Source: Pseudorasbora parva (taxonomy: Eukaryota > Chordata > Actinopteri > Cypriniformes > Gobionidae). Taken from it: DNA of 64,000 nucleotides. The translations under genes and the position numbers were made by a program. The notes under the pieces are model-generated. The model was not told where the DNA came from. It made no database searches and worked only from the letters and a program-made list of their open reading frames with translations. The stretch is taken from contig NC_090184.1 in assembly GCF_024679245.1 (NCBI RefSeq), forward strand, positions 9,630,233 to 9,694,232, read 5' to 3'. Numbering within the stretch: position 1 is the first letter of the stretch; each line of letters opens with the position of its first letter. Of the stretch, positions 37,534 through 49,815 are shown one piece after another.

Positions 37534-39040
37534 GTGAGGTGTGTCACAAATCGTATACCCAGTTCTCTAACCTGTGTCGTCACAAACGGATGCATGCAGA
37601 CTGCCGCACCCAGATCAAGTGTAAAGACTGTGGGCAAATGTTCAGCACTACCTCCTCCCTCAACAAGCACCGGCGCTTTTGCGAGGGCAAGAACCATTAT
37701 AATCCCGGAGGCATATTCACACCGGGCATACCAATGACATCCAGTCCCATTTTAGGCAAGTCCAAGTCTCATCCTGGCTTGAACCACGGACTCGGCTTTG
37801 GTGATTACTTCTCACCCAGGCCACATCATGCAGGTTTGCCCTTTTCCCCAGCACCTCCTGCATTCTCAGCCATGTCCCATGGCTTCCCAGGGATCTTTCC
37901 CCCATCACTATATCCTAGACCGCCATTGTTACCTCCTAGTCCACTGCTCAAGAGCCCACTTAGCAACAGTCAAGATGGGAAGCTGCCTCCTCTTGATGCT
38001 TCTACTCTTTCCGTGGTCACATCCATGCACAACAGCAATGGCAATGTAGGAAGTGGTCTCAGCAGCCTGTCAGAGGAGAACCGAGAGTCCAAACTGGACT
38101 TGTCATTCTCAGACAACAAGAATAAAGTGAAGATGAATGACATGTCGGATGGTAGTGACTTAGAAGATGTTAACACATCTAGTGGCACAGATCTAGACAC
38201 CACCACTGGCACTGTGTCTGGCTCTGACCTAGAAAGTGAGGCAGAAAGCGAACGTGAGAAGAGCAGGAGGAAACCGATGCAGGAGAGCAAGCAAGATGAA
38301 GTAAGCAGCAGTTCAGTATCTGTCTCCAGTTCAGGGAACCTCCCTTGTGAGCGTCCTTTCCTCTCCTCCCAGCATTCCTTTTTCCCACCACCAGAAGAGC
38401 AAGCACTTCCACCCTCCGGGGCCACCACTGACTCCATTAAAGCCATTGCCTCCATTGCAGAAAAGTATTTTGGTCCAGGATTTATGGGCTTGCAGGATAA
38501 GAAGATGACCTCCTTAAACTATCATTCCATGTTTCCTTTCCAGTTTCTGCCCAACTTCCCACATTCCTTGTACCCATTCACAGACAGAGCACTCAATCCT
38601 GGCATGTTCTTCAAACCTGAGCCTAAATCCCCTCGTGAGCACATACAGAAATTACCCACAGCCACTGGTGCGGACTCACCCTTTGACCTAACCACCAAAC
38701 CCAAAGAGGTCAAACCTCTCCCTCCGCCCCCCAGCAAGCCAGCCTTGCCATCCAACACCCTTCTGGCCCCTGGCGAGGAGCAGCCTCTGGACCTTAGCAT
38801 AGGCAGTCGAAGCCGAGCCAACCATAACGGTGGCACACACGAACAGCGCAAGAATCACGTCTATGGCGCGAACTGCAAAGCAGCTAAAGATGAACACCCA
38901 ACACTAACTCAGTCTCAGAACTTGCATCAGCCCCAGATGCCTCAGCCGCAAGCATCCCTTCCTCAGCCACCTCCTCCCCAGCAGCAGCCGTCGCTCCACT
39001 ACGCCAAGCCCTCGCCGTTCTTCATGGACCCCATCTACAG
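37534..39040 (+). CDS. prdm16: prdm16 exon 9: fingers 6-7 and proline-rich repression region with CtBP motifs
   Basis: The largest exon, 1507 nt; acceptor ctcccag|GT, donor TACAG|gtattt, phase 1 in and phase 0+2 nt out. It encodes finger 6 ([19 protein letters not shown]), finger 7 (C2HC type, ending HRRFC) and [12 protein letters not shown] long Pro/Ser-rich region follows with [43 protein letters not shown] and [14 protein letters not shown]. CtBP-type motifs are PFDLT (38679-38693) and PLDLS (38784-38798). The 3' end carries a Gln/Pro-rich stretch not prominent in mammals ([12 protein letters not shown]), then the conserved [14 protein letters not shown]. Reading on through the 164-bp intron gives about 20 extra codons and a stop at 39099-39101, so intron retention would drop the last three fingers. 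Confidence 0.96.
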
Positions 39041-39202
39041 GTATTTCAAGCCGAGTAGGCCTTATTGTATGACCCAACACAATGACAATCCAAATCTGTA
39101 GCTAGGGATATGTTAAAATGTGACAAGTTGTGGAACAAGTATTGGTACCCAGTAGGTTTACAATCAACCTTCGTTCGTACGTAACCCTTGGTGTTGTTGT
39201 CC

Positions 39203-39207
39203 AGCAG
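39203..39207 (+). promoter_or_regulatory. tandem NAGNAG splice acceptor
   Basis: agcag at the 3' end of intron 9 offers two adjacent AGs separated by three bases. Choice of AG adds or removes one serine before RVEKRK. Human PRDM16 carries the serine form in its reference protein and MECOM the form without it, so both outcomes exist in the family. Confidence 0.7.
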
Positions 39208-39292
39208 GGTGGAGAAGAGGAAGCTATTAGACCCAGTAGGAGCTCTAAAGGAGAAGTACCTGAGGCCGGCACCACTACTTTTCCATCCTCAG
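39205..39292 (+). CDS. prdm16: prdm16 exon 10 (NAGNAG acceptor)
   Basis: It encodes (S)[29 protein letters not shown], a conserved linker of the PRDM16/MECOM family. Acceptor ccag|cag|GGTG: the upstream AG gives ...IY-S-R-VEKRK, and the second AG (exon from 39208) gives ...IY-R-VEKRK. Both keep the frame. Donor CAG|gtatgt. Preceded by the shortest intron of the gene (164 bp). Confidence 0.93.
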
Positions 39293-40005
39293 GTATGTTT
39301 TTACATATATTTGCTTTATTACCTCTTGTACCTCAGTAAAGATCCTGCTCTTCATTGCAATCAAGTACAGTGAAGTATGCCGAGATGCCAAAAACATATT
39401 CCCAGTGTCCTCCGCCTCAGGTCTGTTTGGTTCAAGGGGAGCCTTGATGTTTTAAAAAAAAGTTCTAACTTCTGATGGTATTTATTTTCATTAGATTATT
39501 TTTCATCATGAAGATAATCTCAAAAGAGGTATTGCCTGTTCTGGCATGCTGTGCATTCAAAATTCTTTATCTTTTGCTTAGAAAAACAACCCCCATTGTT
39601 TGTGCTAGTATTTTAAACCTTTCCCACCTTTGAACGGTGACAACAATAATGAAAATATTATTAATAATGGCCTTTTGAATTGAAACAAATTATGCCACAT
39701 ACTTTCGGAGTAGACCATTGTCTCTGAGAAGTTCTCCGTTGAGTCCCCACCGCTAATAACTTCCTAGCATTTCTTTCTTGCTCTGGCTGCCTAGATAATG
39801 TCTGCATGTCGATCAGGGACTTCCTGTGTTTGTGTGTAATAGAATGGCCTCTCTTGTTGGGAACTGTCTTATCTGACCTGTAAATCTGGCCTTCATCAAT
39901 GCTAACCTACCTCCCCCCAAATCCAAACCTTCTCTCGCTCTTTCCTTCTCTCTTTTCAGCAGCCCCCTATTTATTCAAATCTATTTATTCTGACTTATAC
40001 AGGTG

Positions 40006-40285
<280 letters not shown>

Positions 40286-40399
40286 ATCTGTCTGTTTGTC
40301 TTAATGCATGTTACTGCATTTTTTTAAATTTTGTATTATGTTTGCTATGTTTTTGTCTCAGAGCAATATGTGGTAAAACACTGACAGAATCAAGGTGAT

Positions 40400-40985
40400 A
40401 CCATGACATATATACAAAAATGAAATACACTGTCTGTCTCAGTGTTTATCCATATTCCAAAAGTAGGAAGGATGTAAGCTGTTTTTGGCCATAGAGCCAC
40501 ATAGCGAAGCCTTTGTTCTGCAACAGGGGAAGTACTATCAGCGAGGGGTATCTTAAACTGCATTGTATGGTTACCGCTCACGGAGGTGAATGGCTCATTC
40601 AGACGCTTCTTTCAGAGATTTGTTGGGAACAAAGTAGGAGCCGGGGGCTCCCGAGGGGCTGCTCGAGTGGCTGCCAACGTGCCATAGGTTAGGGAGGTCA
40701 CTCTTGAACAGCACAATCAAGACTCGACCTTCTGATATATAACTTCCTCCAGTTTTCCATCCTGTCTGGTTATGATGCAAACTTCCAGGCTCTCTGTCAG
40801 AGACCCTCCGCACCACTGTTATTTTGTTCTTCTTGTATCTGCCCTAAACAAACACAAAAAAAAGAGTCCCAGATGGACCCTAATCTCACACAAAATCAAT
40901 TCGAGAGAAGTTTCTGATTAAATGAGCCCCTGAGCTGTGCATCAAACATAGAGTATTCCTCTCTGAACTCGCCTCATGTTCTCTC
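40400..40985. other. single-copy-looking end of intron 10
   Basis: No recognised repeat; open frames on the minus strand (40390-40816) lack support. Possibly conserved non-coding. Confidence 0.25.
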
Positions 40986-40990
40986 CTCAG

Positions 40991-41160
40991 GTGTCTGCGA
41001 TGGAAAACATGACTGAGAAGTTGGAAAGCTTTAGTGCTCTGAAACTGGATGCTACCAATTCCCTCCAGCACCCCTCACACCATCTTTTTAACTTCCGCTC
41101 CCCGCCTCCTTCTCTCTCCGATGCTATCTTACGCAAAGGCAAGGAGCGATACACCTGCAG
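40991..41160 (+). CDS. prdm16: prdm16 exon 11: linker before the C-terminal fingers, start of finger 8
   Basis: Acceptor cctcag|GTG, donor TGCAG|gtgagc, phase 0 in and phase 2 out. It encodes [47 protein letters not shown], closely matching the mammalian exon ([17 protein letters not shown]...[24 protein letters not shown]). The first Cys of finger 8 is at its 3' end. Confidence 0.96.
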
Positions 41161-41422
41161 GTGAGCGTCGCTCATGAAACAAGAGTAAACACATCCTTAA
41201 AGGATTCTTTTGACTTCACAGTTGTATTTAGAGCATTTCTACCATATCATAATATTCAGACATACACATTAATAATACACACATAATAGAGAAATGGAGT
41301 ATACAGAGAAAAAAATACCAATGTTCTGTTTTTGTTTTGTTAGACATCAAAATTTACATTGAATGTCCCCAAACAATGAGTTAGAACTCTCTGAATTTAA
41401 GAGTTGTAACAATGCAAGGTGA

Positions 41423-41533
<111 letters not shown>

Positions 41534-41540
41534 TAAGCCA

Positions 41541-41650
<110 letters not shown>

Positions 41651-41860
41651 TGCAGTATTGAAATGCTGAAGCTTTGTACCCCCTGTGTGAGGGAGACTCA
41701 CTTCACAATTTATCCCAATAGTTTGGTGTTAGCTTGCTGCTAAGCTAACGACACAATAATACACAGAAAAATGCATATCAAATCAGTTGCTGATTATTAG
41801 TTTTTTAAGACACATTAAAAAAAAGTGTAACACACATTTACAACTGAATTTGAAATGTGG

Positions 41861-42042
41861 GTTACACTTTATTTTAAGTAATATTAAGTAACCACATGTA
41901 CTTAATATAGGATTAGGATTAGAGTTGGGTTTGGTTTAGGGTTTGTTGCTTGTAAGTATGCATACTTTACAGTCATTGCTATAGTAACTACATGTAACAT
42001 ACTGTATGTAACAATGACACTGTAAAATAAAGTGTTACCAAA
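41861..42042. mobile_element. MITE with ttacactttattttaa ends
   Basis: About 180 bp, left gttacactttattttaagta, right aaaataaagtgttacc. Interior gattaggattagagttgggt. In intron 12. Confidence 0.7.
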
Positions 42043-42049
42043 ATGTGTC

Positions 42050-44190
42050 TATGAGACTCATATACTAGCAGACACAAAAACTCACAGACTTATGTGATCA
42101 GCACATGAGATAGCCTATGTTCTGACGTATTGCGTTGCAATACAAGCATTGCTCATTCTAAGAAATATCACAGAAACAATAAAATACATGAGATGTGAGA
42201 GACAGCGTGATCAAAAAAGAAAGAAGATTGATTCTGTCTGTGCAGATGTTTTGGAGGTAAAGCAAGCTCTGGACAATGTTGGCTGGTAATAGCACCCTGG
42301 AGACATCCACGCTCTGTTTATAGAACAGCTTAATTATCATTGATTTGGCTTCTAACCAGCTGTGGAAAGTCCTCTATGAGGGCACTTTGGAGACGGGGGG
42401 CTTTCAGAGTTTTAAGTGATATTTTGACCTAGGCAGGACTGAGATGTAAAAGAAAAAAGACTTTTACTGCCAAAGGCTTCTTAACAGTCCACCTTCTGAA
42501 AGGAAAAATCAAATAAAAGCATTCATTTACAAAAGAAAACCTCTTAATAGTGGTGCTTAAACATGATTTTTACCATTGTTCAGAGTTAGGGATTTCAACA
42601 AACCCTGACTCTAAGTTATAAACTTGACATTCAACCCGTCCCACAGCGTGTGCAACAGACATTAATGTTACTTCAAATTTTGTGACGCCTTGACATATAT
42701 TATTACTTTTCTATTGACATTAACGGAGCTAGAGAACTATCTTGCAACTACCACTCACAACACCTCAACAGGGTAACTGATCAGCTTTTCTTCAGAAAGT
42801 GTAGGCGTCTGCATTGTTTCCTTCCAAAAGTTCTTTTGTTTCTTTTATTTTTATTTACTTATTTATTTTGGCATTCTACTTGAAAGCACTTGGAAGTTCT
42901 GTAACGTGTATCAGTTTCACACAAGTTTTTCTTAGCGTACAAAAAAGGTCAGGCGGAATCAGACCCCTCTTTGAGTTCTACAAATCTACCATAGAGCCCT
43001 GTGAACACACTCAGCGAGATAGAGAGCCTCCCGTGGGACACGGGCGCTACATGCTTGGCTCCTTCACAACAATCCCCTGATTAGCTCATTTAGAAACAAT
43101 TTACCCTAACAAATAGCAGACATCATCAGCATCTCCCCATCTTACTTTCAGCAAAAAAGGCAGAGTCAGGCCAATATCAGAGCGGGCCGGCTTCAGGCTT
43201 CATTGTAGTAGGTTATTTGCCTGCAGTAGATGCTATCAGCTACTCTACGTTGCGAAATTGGCCCACTAGGTCTGACCATTGAAAGACCCCATTCGGATTG
43301 TAACGCTTCATGTACAGTCCTTGTAACAGAGAAAAAAAGAACTGAGATGATGAAGTAATTTAAAGTCCCTCTGGACCAAGTAATGAAAATAAACAAAATG
43401 GGGGGCAGAAAAGACTGGCTTAAAAAAAGGCTTTGCCTTGGCATTTTACCATTCTCTATGAACCGTGATGTGCCAAGTCTGGAAAATTAGTTTGTACAGA
43501 AGCACACACACACACATTTGCTCGCCAAATAAACTGGAACATGAAAAGGGGCCTGCATCTTGATTCTGAGCACTTGATGACGAGCGATTTTCCCAAAGCA
43601 ATTATGCCTGAAAGTCAACTTTGCAGCGACCACGGGAGTCTGAGCTATACGCCGGCCACCCAACAAAGGAGGCACTGTCCGGCGAACTCCTGACACTGCC
43701 TCGCTGCGATGTTTGTTTATCAGCACATTAAACTGATGTTCTCCTGCCTATTCTGGCTGATCTGGCATTGCAAACAAGCAAGCCACAGCGATGGAAGCCG
43801 AACCGTGACTGCTGAGACACTAGCACACAGAGAATATCTCATATCACATATTGCAAGGGAGAGTTTGTTTTCATGTGCAAATGAAATAAGAGCATTCTGA
43901 GAGAAGAAAGCACTGGTCAACACCTGCAAAGCTGTCCGCATTACCTTTGTCAGCCTCTTGGTGGGGTCATTGTCACCAAACATTGTACATATTTAATGGT
44001 AGTTAGTTAAGCAATATTTCCCACAAAATGTTCTATATTTCTAATCAACACTTGACTGAAACTACAAATATGTTGGAAACAATGATAAAAATCCCTTAAA
44101 TGGTGTCAGTGTGCATGCTGATAACTTTTGATCATTGGTTTTAGTCTAGCAGAAACCTCACATGATTTATCTTTTTATTTTCCCCCTTCT
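42050..44190. other. rest of intron 12, single-copy-looking
   Basis: No transposon phrase recognised across most of 2.1 kb, unusual for this locus. Small open frames on both strands are not supported. Confidence 0.25.
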
Positions 44191-44201
44191 TTCCTTCACA
44201 G

Positions 44202-44371
44202 ATGTAAATACTGTGACCGTTCATTCAGCATCTCCTCCAACCTCCAGAGACATGTTCGTAACATTCACAACAAGGAAAAGCCTTTCAAGTGCCATCTTTG
44301 CAATCGCTGCTTCGGTCAACAGACCAATCTGGACCGCCACTTAAAAAAACATGAACATGAGAATATTCCAG
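44202..44371 (+). CDS. prdm16: prdm16 exon 13: zinc fingers 9 and 10
   Basis: Acceptor ccttcacag|A, donor CCAG|gtaaaa, phase 2 in and phase 1 out. It encodes [22 protein letters not shown], the linker NKEKPFKC, and [20 protein letters not shown], then EHENIP. In MECOM the matching C-terminal fingers bind a GATGAG-like DNA motif. HLCNRC (Asn) is the PRDM16-type residue; MECOM has HLCDRC. Confidence 0.97.
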
Positions 44372-44707
44372 GTAAAATCAATTCTTTCTTCCTTCTATTT
44401 TTGCGAATATTTATTTTTAATTATTTTCATTTTATTGTGAACGCACATCTACGATGTTAACAGTCTTTTTCAGTTGAGATAAAAAACGTTTTAAAGATTA
44501 CCTGAAAGCATATTATTATTTTCTTTTTTAATGAATAGTGATAAAATACCTGTATAACTAATGTGCAAATAATAAAAATAAACTATAAGTTAGTAAATGT
44601 AAAAAGTATCTGACATGAGCACATGCATATGTTTATATTTCCCTCAGTATTTCTTGTTTAATGAGTTAAGTAATCAATCTATCTATTTATCTACTTATTT
44701 ACTGTAG

Positions 44708-44879
44708 TGAGCCAGCAGTCTGGGATCCTCTCGAATTTAGGAACAAATATCTCCTCACCGAACTCTGAGTCTGACAATCATGCACTTTTGGATGAGAAGG
44801 AGGACTCGTATTTCTCAGAGATTAGGAACTTCATCTCCAATAGTGAGCTGAACCAAGCCTGTAGCTCCTCAGAGAAAAG
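44708..44879 (+). CDS. prdm16: prdm16 exon 14
   Basis: Acceptor tactgtag|TG, donor AAAAG|gtaaga, phase 1 in and phase 2 out. It encodes VSQQSGILSNLGTNISSPNS, then the strongly conserved SESDNHALLDEKEDSYFSEI and RNFISNSELNQ. No zinc finger. The segment lies between the C-terminal fingers and the acidic region. Confidence 0.95.
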
Positions 44880-46200
44880 GTAAGAGCTCGCACGAATGCA
44901 CAAACGCACACATGGACAGAATATGTTTTGAAACTATGGCAACAAACTGCCGCATTACCTGCTGTATATAAAGGGTCAGACATGCTCGGTCATGAAGTTA
45001 CAGTCTGCCCTCTAGCGAAGGACTGTGGTCCTGCTTCACTCTCACCAGCCCAGCATGTGTGTGTGTGTGTGTGTGTGTGGTGGCACCCATTACAGACTTT
45101 TACTTCAGTGGGCAGAGGGACGGGACATCTCAATGAGTCATTTCACCTTGTTGAGTTCTGTTCTGCATTAAGCACAGCCAGATACACATCAGGGAGCACA
45201 TTCCATCGCCTTATGAAAACACCAAACAAAAGCTCATTACTGCCAAATTCATGAACCGTCAGCACGCCTGACGGTGTGTGGCCAGGTTCACGTTGCTTCA
45301 GATTTGGGCTTAGGTGCTGTGGAGTTTGATTCATGCAGACAAATGTGTACGAACAGATACATGGCCAAATACATGAATTCTTTCTTAGACGTGTAATAGT
45401 CCTCCTCAGTTTTGCCGGTTCCTCCACACTCCATGCGTCCACCCCATCACTTAAAAGCTCTGCTGTGGACTGAAACCTCACACTGCCATCTGGGATCAAT
45501 AGTCCTGTCCTGACTCGTACAAGCAGGCCTGGCATTTTAATATCTGTAATTCAAATAAGTGCTCTGTTTTGTCTCCCTGCAAATCGGGCTCACAGAAACA
45601 CCCGTTTCAAATGGACAGGCAGCTGCAATATTCCCCTATGCGCTCATGCATCTTATTTCATGACGTTTGCCTGTTTCTCTCTCGTTTTCTGTCACTCTTG
45701 TGCAGCCAGTCTGCATTCATTTTGGAAGAAAAATATTCTGCTTTTAATTTATTCTTCTGTCTTTTTTACTCTGTAGGAAATAATACTAAATGTAGTATCT
45801 CATTTGTTTCTCCTAGTAAACATTGAGACTAGAAGAAGACCAGATGAAGAATTTGGTAGTCTCCTGCTTTTCCGATTGTTCTCCTGAAGTCTCTTCTAGA
45901 GTTTCAGAAGCTTTCTCAACACTCTCTCAAATGAGACATAACTGAGAACTCAATTTACTGAGCAAAAGGATACATATTTGCTTTATCCCTCCATACAAGT
46001 TGAATGGAAAACTGTCTCATCATATAACTGATAATCAAATGAGACATAACTGAGAACACTGGTCTGAGCTATCATGGCCAAATTAAGTTACTGTGTCAAC
46101 AACTTATCTTGTTTTGTTTTTTTACTTCTATGGAATGTTAGGAGAGACCTTAATGAAGAGCTCCATACGGTGTAAAAAGATATGAATGAGAAATTTAGGT
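44880..46200. other. intron 14, first part
   Basis: Contains (TG)12 at about 45055-45078. 45830-46080 holds agtctcctgctt...tctagagtttcagaagctttctcaaca phrases, weakly like 4590-4790. Otherwise nothing recognised. Confidence 0.3.
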
Positions 46201-46224
46201 ACTAAATCGCATTTTTTTTTTCCA

Positions 46225-47338
46225 GAATTTTGTGATGTAAACTCGCAATTAAGAGAAAAAAGTCATAATTGCGGGACGTAAACTCGCAATTACAAGAAAC
46301 AAGTTTGAATTGCGGGACATAAACTCGCAATTACAAGAAAAAAGTTCTAATTGCGGGACGTAAACTCGCAATTACAAGAAAAAAGTTTGAATTGCGGGAC
46401 ATAAACTCGCAATTACAAGAAGAAAATTCTAATTGCGGGACGTAAACTCGCAATTACAAGAAAAAAGTTCGAATTGCGGGACATAAACTCGCAATTACGA
46501 GAAAAAAGTCCGAATTGTGGGACGTAAACTCGCCATTACAAGAAAAAAAGTCAGAATTGCTGAACATAAACTGGCAATTACGAGAAAAAAGTCTGAATTG
46601 CGGGATGTAAACTCGCAATTACGAGAAAAAAGTCTGAATTGGGGGATGTAAACTCGCAATTATGAGAAAAAAGTCAGAACTGCGGGACATAAACTCGCAA
46701 TTACGAGAAAAAAGTTTGAATTGCGGGGCGTAAACTCGCAATTACGAGAAAAAAGTCTGAATTGCGGGACGTAAACTCGCAATTACAAGAAAAAAGTCTG
46801 AATTGCAGGATGTAAATTCGCAATTACGAGAAAAAAAAAAGTCAGAACCGCGGGATGTAAACTCACAATTACGAGAAAAAAAGTGAATTGCGGGATGTAA
46901 ACTCGCAATTACGAGAAAAAAGTCTGAATTGCGGGATGTAAACTCGCAATTACGAGAAAAAAAGTCAGAATTGCTGAACGTAAACTGGCAATTACGAGAA
47001 AAAAGTCTGAATTGCGGGATGTAAACTCGCAATTACGAGAAAAAAAGTCTGAATTGCGGGATGTAAACTCGCGATTACGAGAAAAAAAGTCTGAATTGCG
47101 GGATGTAAACTCGCGATTACGAGAAAAAAGTCTGAATTGCGGGATGTAAACTCGCAATTACGAGAAAAAAGTCTGAATTGCGGGATGTAAACTCGCAATT
47201 ACGAGAAAAAAGTCAGAACCGCGGGATGTAAACTCACAATTACGAGAAAAAAAGTCTGAATTGCTGGATGTAAACTAACAATTACGAGAAAAAAAGTAAG
47301 AATTGTGAACTGTATATCTGAAATTGTCAGAAAAAAAT
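46225..47338. repeat. 41/42-bp minisatellite, about 27 copies, hairpin-forming unit
   Basis: Unit: aattgcgggatgtaaactcg then caattacgagaaaaaagtctg. AATTGCG and CGCAATT within each unit are complementary, giving a 7-bp stem with an 11-base loop. Units vary mainly at acgt/acat/atgt and tacaag/tacgag; the proximal half is tacaag-rich, the distal half tacgag-rich. In intron 14. Confidence 0.95.
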
Positions 47339-47339
47339 A

Positions 47340-49010
47340 GCTTTTTTACTTTTTATTCAGTGGCGGAAACAAGCTTCCATACTTCCCCCATGAATGAAAA
47401 AAGACACAATCTGTTCTCTTCACAATATGCAGAGAGGCATGATGGGGGTTTACCTGCAGTCGGGTTAATGGTGTTTCAACGTGTGTGTGGCTGGTCTGTT
47501 TGAGTCTGACTGTCAGTCTGTAGGGGGCTGCAGGTTTATCGGGGGACCCTCAGACTGAGACATTTATCTGTGCGCTGCATTGACGGAGCCCCCCCGCCCC
47601 TCCCTTGGAGCTAACGCAAACAGCGCTCTGACATGTTTAGACTGAGAGACAAAGCGCAGGTCTGTGGCAGGACCTCTGCTGTCTCCCACGTGGCATGGAC
47701 TTTCTCTCAGGCCAGGGCAAATTTGATTATGGGATATTTAAGCATGATGGAAAATGGGAAACAAGCCGTTCTTCTTGTTCCTATTTTTTTTTTTTTTTTT
47801 AGTTTTTGGTAAGTCTACACCTCACATAGCTTAACCACCCACCTTACAACCCCCTTCCCGGTGCACTCGACATTCGTCTGCTTTAATAGAAGTTCTTTTC
47901 AGAGCGCTGAAGTAAAAACGACTTTGGAGGGGTATGCGCAATGACATCATAAACGGAAATGTTTGTAAAAAAAGAGTGGTAGTGGAACGACACGGTGCTG
48001 ATAGCTGCTTTACAGAACAACCGTTTTCTCTGGAACTTGGTGGCAATGAGACAAACCATGATGATTGCTCCTAACCTGTCTAGTTCGCTCTGTCTCGCCT
48101 CTCCGAAATTAGCCAATTCATCATTGCCACGCTCGTAAGAAACGTCTGTCATTAATTGCAAAACCTGTGTGTTTGTCATTCGTGGATCTGTGTTTTCGAG
48201 CTCAGGCCAGGCAGGGGGAATTACAGTCCAACCCAAAATGATGGATGGCAACCCGGAGACCAGCATAGCACTGATATTTGGCAGTCACATTATGATGAGA
48301 GAATTACCTCAGTGGACTCTCAGGGTGAAAATAGTTTATTTTTTTATCTGATATTTTGGGGAGGTGTCGTTAGACATCAGTCATTTCCAGAAGACATAAA
48401 AACTCATCACCAGTTGACATTAGAAATCTGGTGTCACTTCAGTCCTACAGGGATAGGTAATATATGTGTAATATGTGTGTGTTTGTTGAAATTGAAACGT
48501 TTTTTTAAGTTTAATTCCCAAGTTGGTAGAAACCTGGATAGGAAAAAGCAAGAGGATAGCTTTGAACATGAGAAATAAGCACTGAAATGCAGACAAAAAG
48601 ACATAAACCAGGAGCAGTCTTTCTGCTAGGGATACAGTTTCACTCAAAAATATGTCTGTTCAAATATTTTAAAGGGGACATTTCATGGAGAAAACTTCTG
48701 ATTATCTGAAAAGTTTCAGATTTATAGCTTATATGTTTACTCATGACAAAAAGATTTTTGTTGTTGTTGTTTTCTGTGTGGCGCCATATGACTCCCCCTG
48801 TTTGCATATCAACAAAAATTTTGTATTCAAAATCAAAGTATTCAAATAGGTATTTTACTAATTTCGTTTGCAAAGACCTTAGCCAGTAAAAACAGATTTT
48901 GTTTGCATGTAGACATGTTAAAGGTACAGTAGTAAAACCAGCCTGTTGAATACAAAGCCTCAAAAAGACGACGAAAATGGCCGTATGTAAAACTAAACAA
49001 GGACTGTTTG
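47340..49010. other. intron 14, last part, single-copy-looking
   Basis: GC-balanced 47400-48350 with no recognised repeat. The open frame 48156-48578 has no supporting homology. Pyrimidine tract at 47783-47800. Confidence 0.25.
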
Positions 49011-49019
49011 GCATTACAG

Positions 49020-49241
49020 GTCAGAGCTGACAGAAGAAGATCATGCTCAGAGTCACACTCCTGCTGTCTCCAAACTGGAGGAGGAGGAAGAGGAGATGGA
49101 GGGAGATGAGGAAGATGAGGAAGGCTCGTTGACAGAAAAGTCACAGGACGAGACGGCCTCTCCCGCCACTATGGTGCAGGGCACTTACGACGAGGACGAG
49201 GAACCGACCCCTCTCCCGATGTCTTACGAACACACGCGCAG
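49020..49241 (+). CDS. prdm16: prdm16 exon 15: acidic region
   Basis: Acceptor gcattacag|G, donor CGCAG|gtcagc, phase 2 at both ends. After SELTEEDHAQSHTPAVSKL there is a run of about 20 mostly Glu/Asp residues (KLEEEEEEMEGDEEDEEGSL). A second acidic patch (YDEDEEPTP) is followed by LPMSYEHTR. Mammalian PRDM16 has the same kind of acidic block here; sequence outside the acidic runs is poorly conserved, as expected. Confidence 0.93.
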
Positions 49242-49379
49242 GTCAGCAAAACACATCTGTCTGTTCATTTAAGAAAAGCTTCAGTAGAGCCACTCTCACT
49301 TAAATGAACACTCTTTGTTAATATTTGTTTGTTTGTAGTAAATGCACAGATTGATTTTGATCTCATGTTAACTAAATGG

Positions 49380-49815
49380 AGAGTAGTGTGAAGCAGTGTA
49401 ATATATATTATTTATTAGAATAAATTAATCATTTTATTTAGCAAGGACGCATTAAATTGATCAAAAGTGACAGTAAAACATTTATATGTTATAAAAGGTT
49501 TTAATTTCAAATACAGTAAATGATGTTCAGTGAACATTTTCTACTGAAATCTTGAAAAAAATTAATAAACATTTTCCACAAAAATATTAAGCAACAGCAA
49601 ATATTTTAACATAGATAATGATAAGATAAGATTGAGGACTTAAGGAGAAAAATTGACCATATTTGAATGATTTCTGAAGGATCATGTGGCTAGTGATGCT
49701 GAACATCACAGAAATAAATTACATTTTAAAATATATTACAATAAAAAAATTATTTTAAATTGTAATAATATCTCGCAATGCTTCTGTTTACTCTATCTTT
49801 GATCAAATAAATGCA
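49380..49815. repeat. dispersed cyprinid repeat (agcaaggacgcattaaattg)
   Basis: Carries agcaaggacgcattaaattg, then atcaaaagtgacagtaaaac, atcatgtggctagtgatgctg and the end gatcaaataaatgcagcctt, the last shared with about 20480-20500. In intron 15. Confidence 0.6.

Noticed and set aside
46742..47198. Minus-strand frames such as RNCEFTSRNSDFFS repeats
   Set aside because: Artefact of the 41/42-bp minisatellite; frames shift with unit length and no start or splice context exists.
46225..47338. CRISPR-like repeat-spacer pattern
   Set aside because: No unique spacers: the repeats are head to tail, and the genome is vertebrate.
48156..48578. 140-codon frame in intron 14
   Set aside because: No recognisable domain and no convincing splice sites; left as unannotated single-copy sequence.
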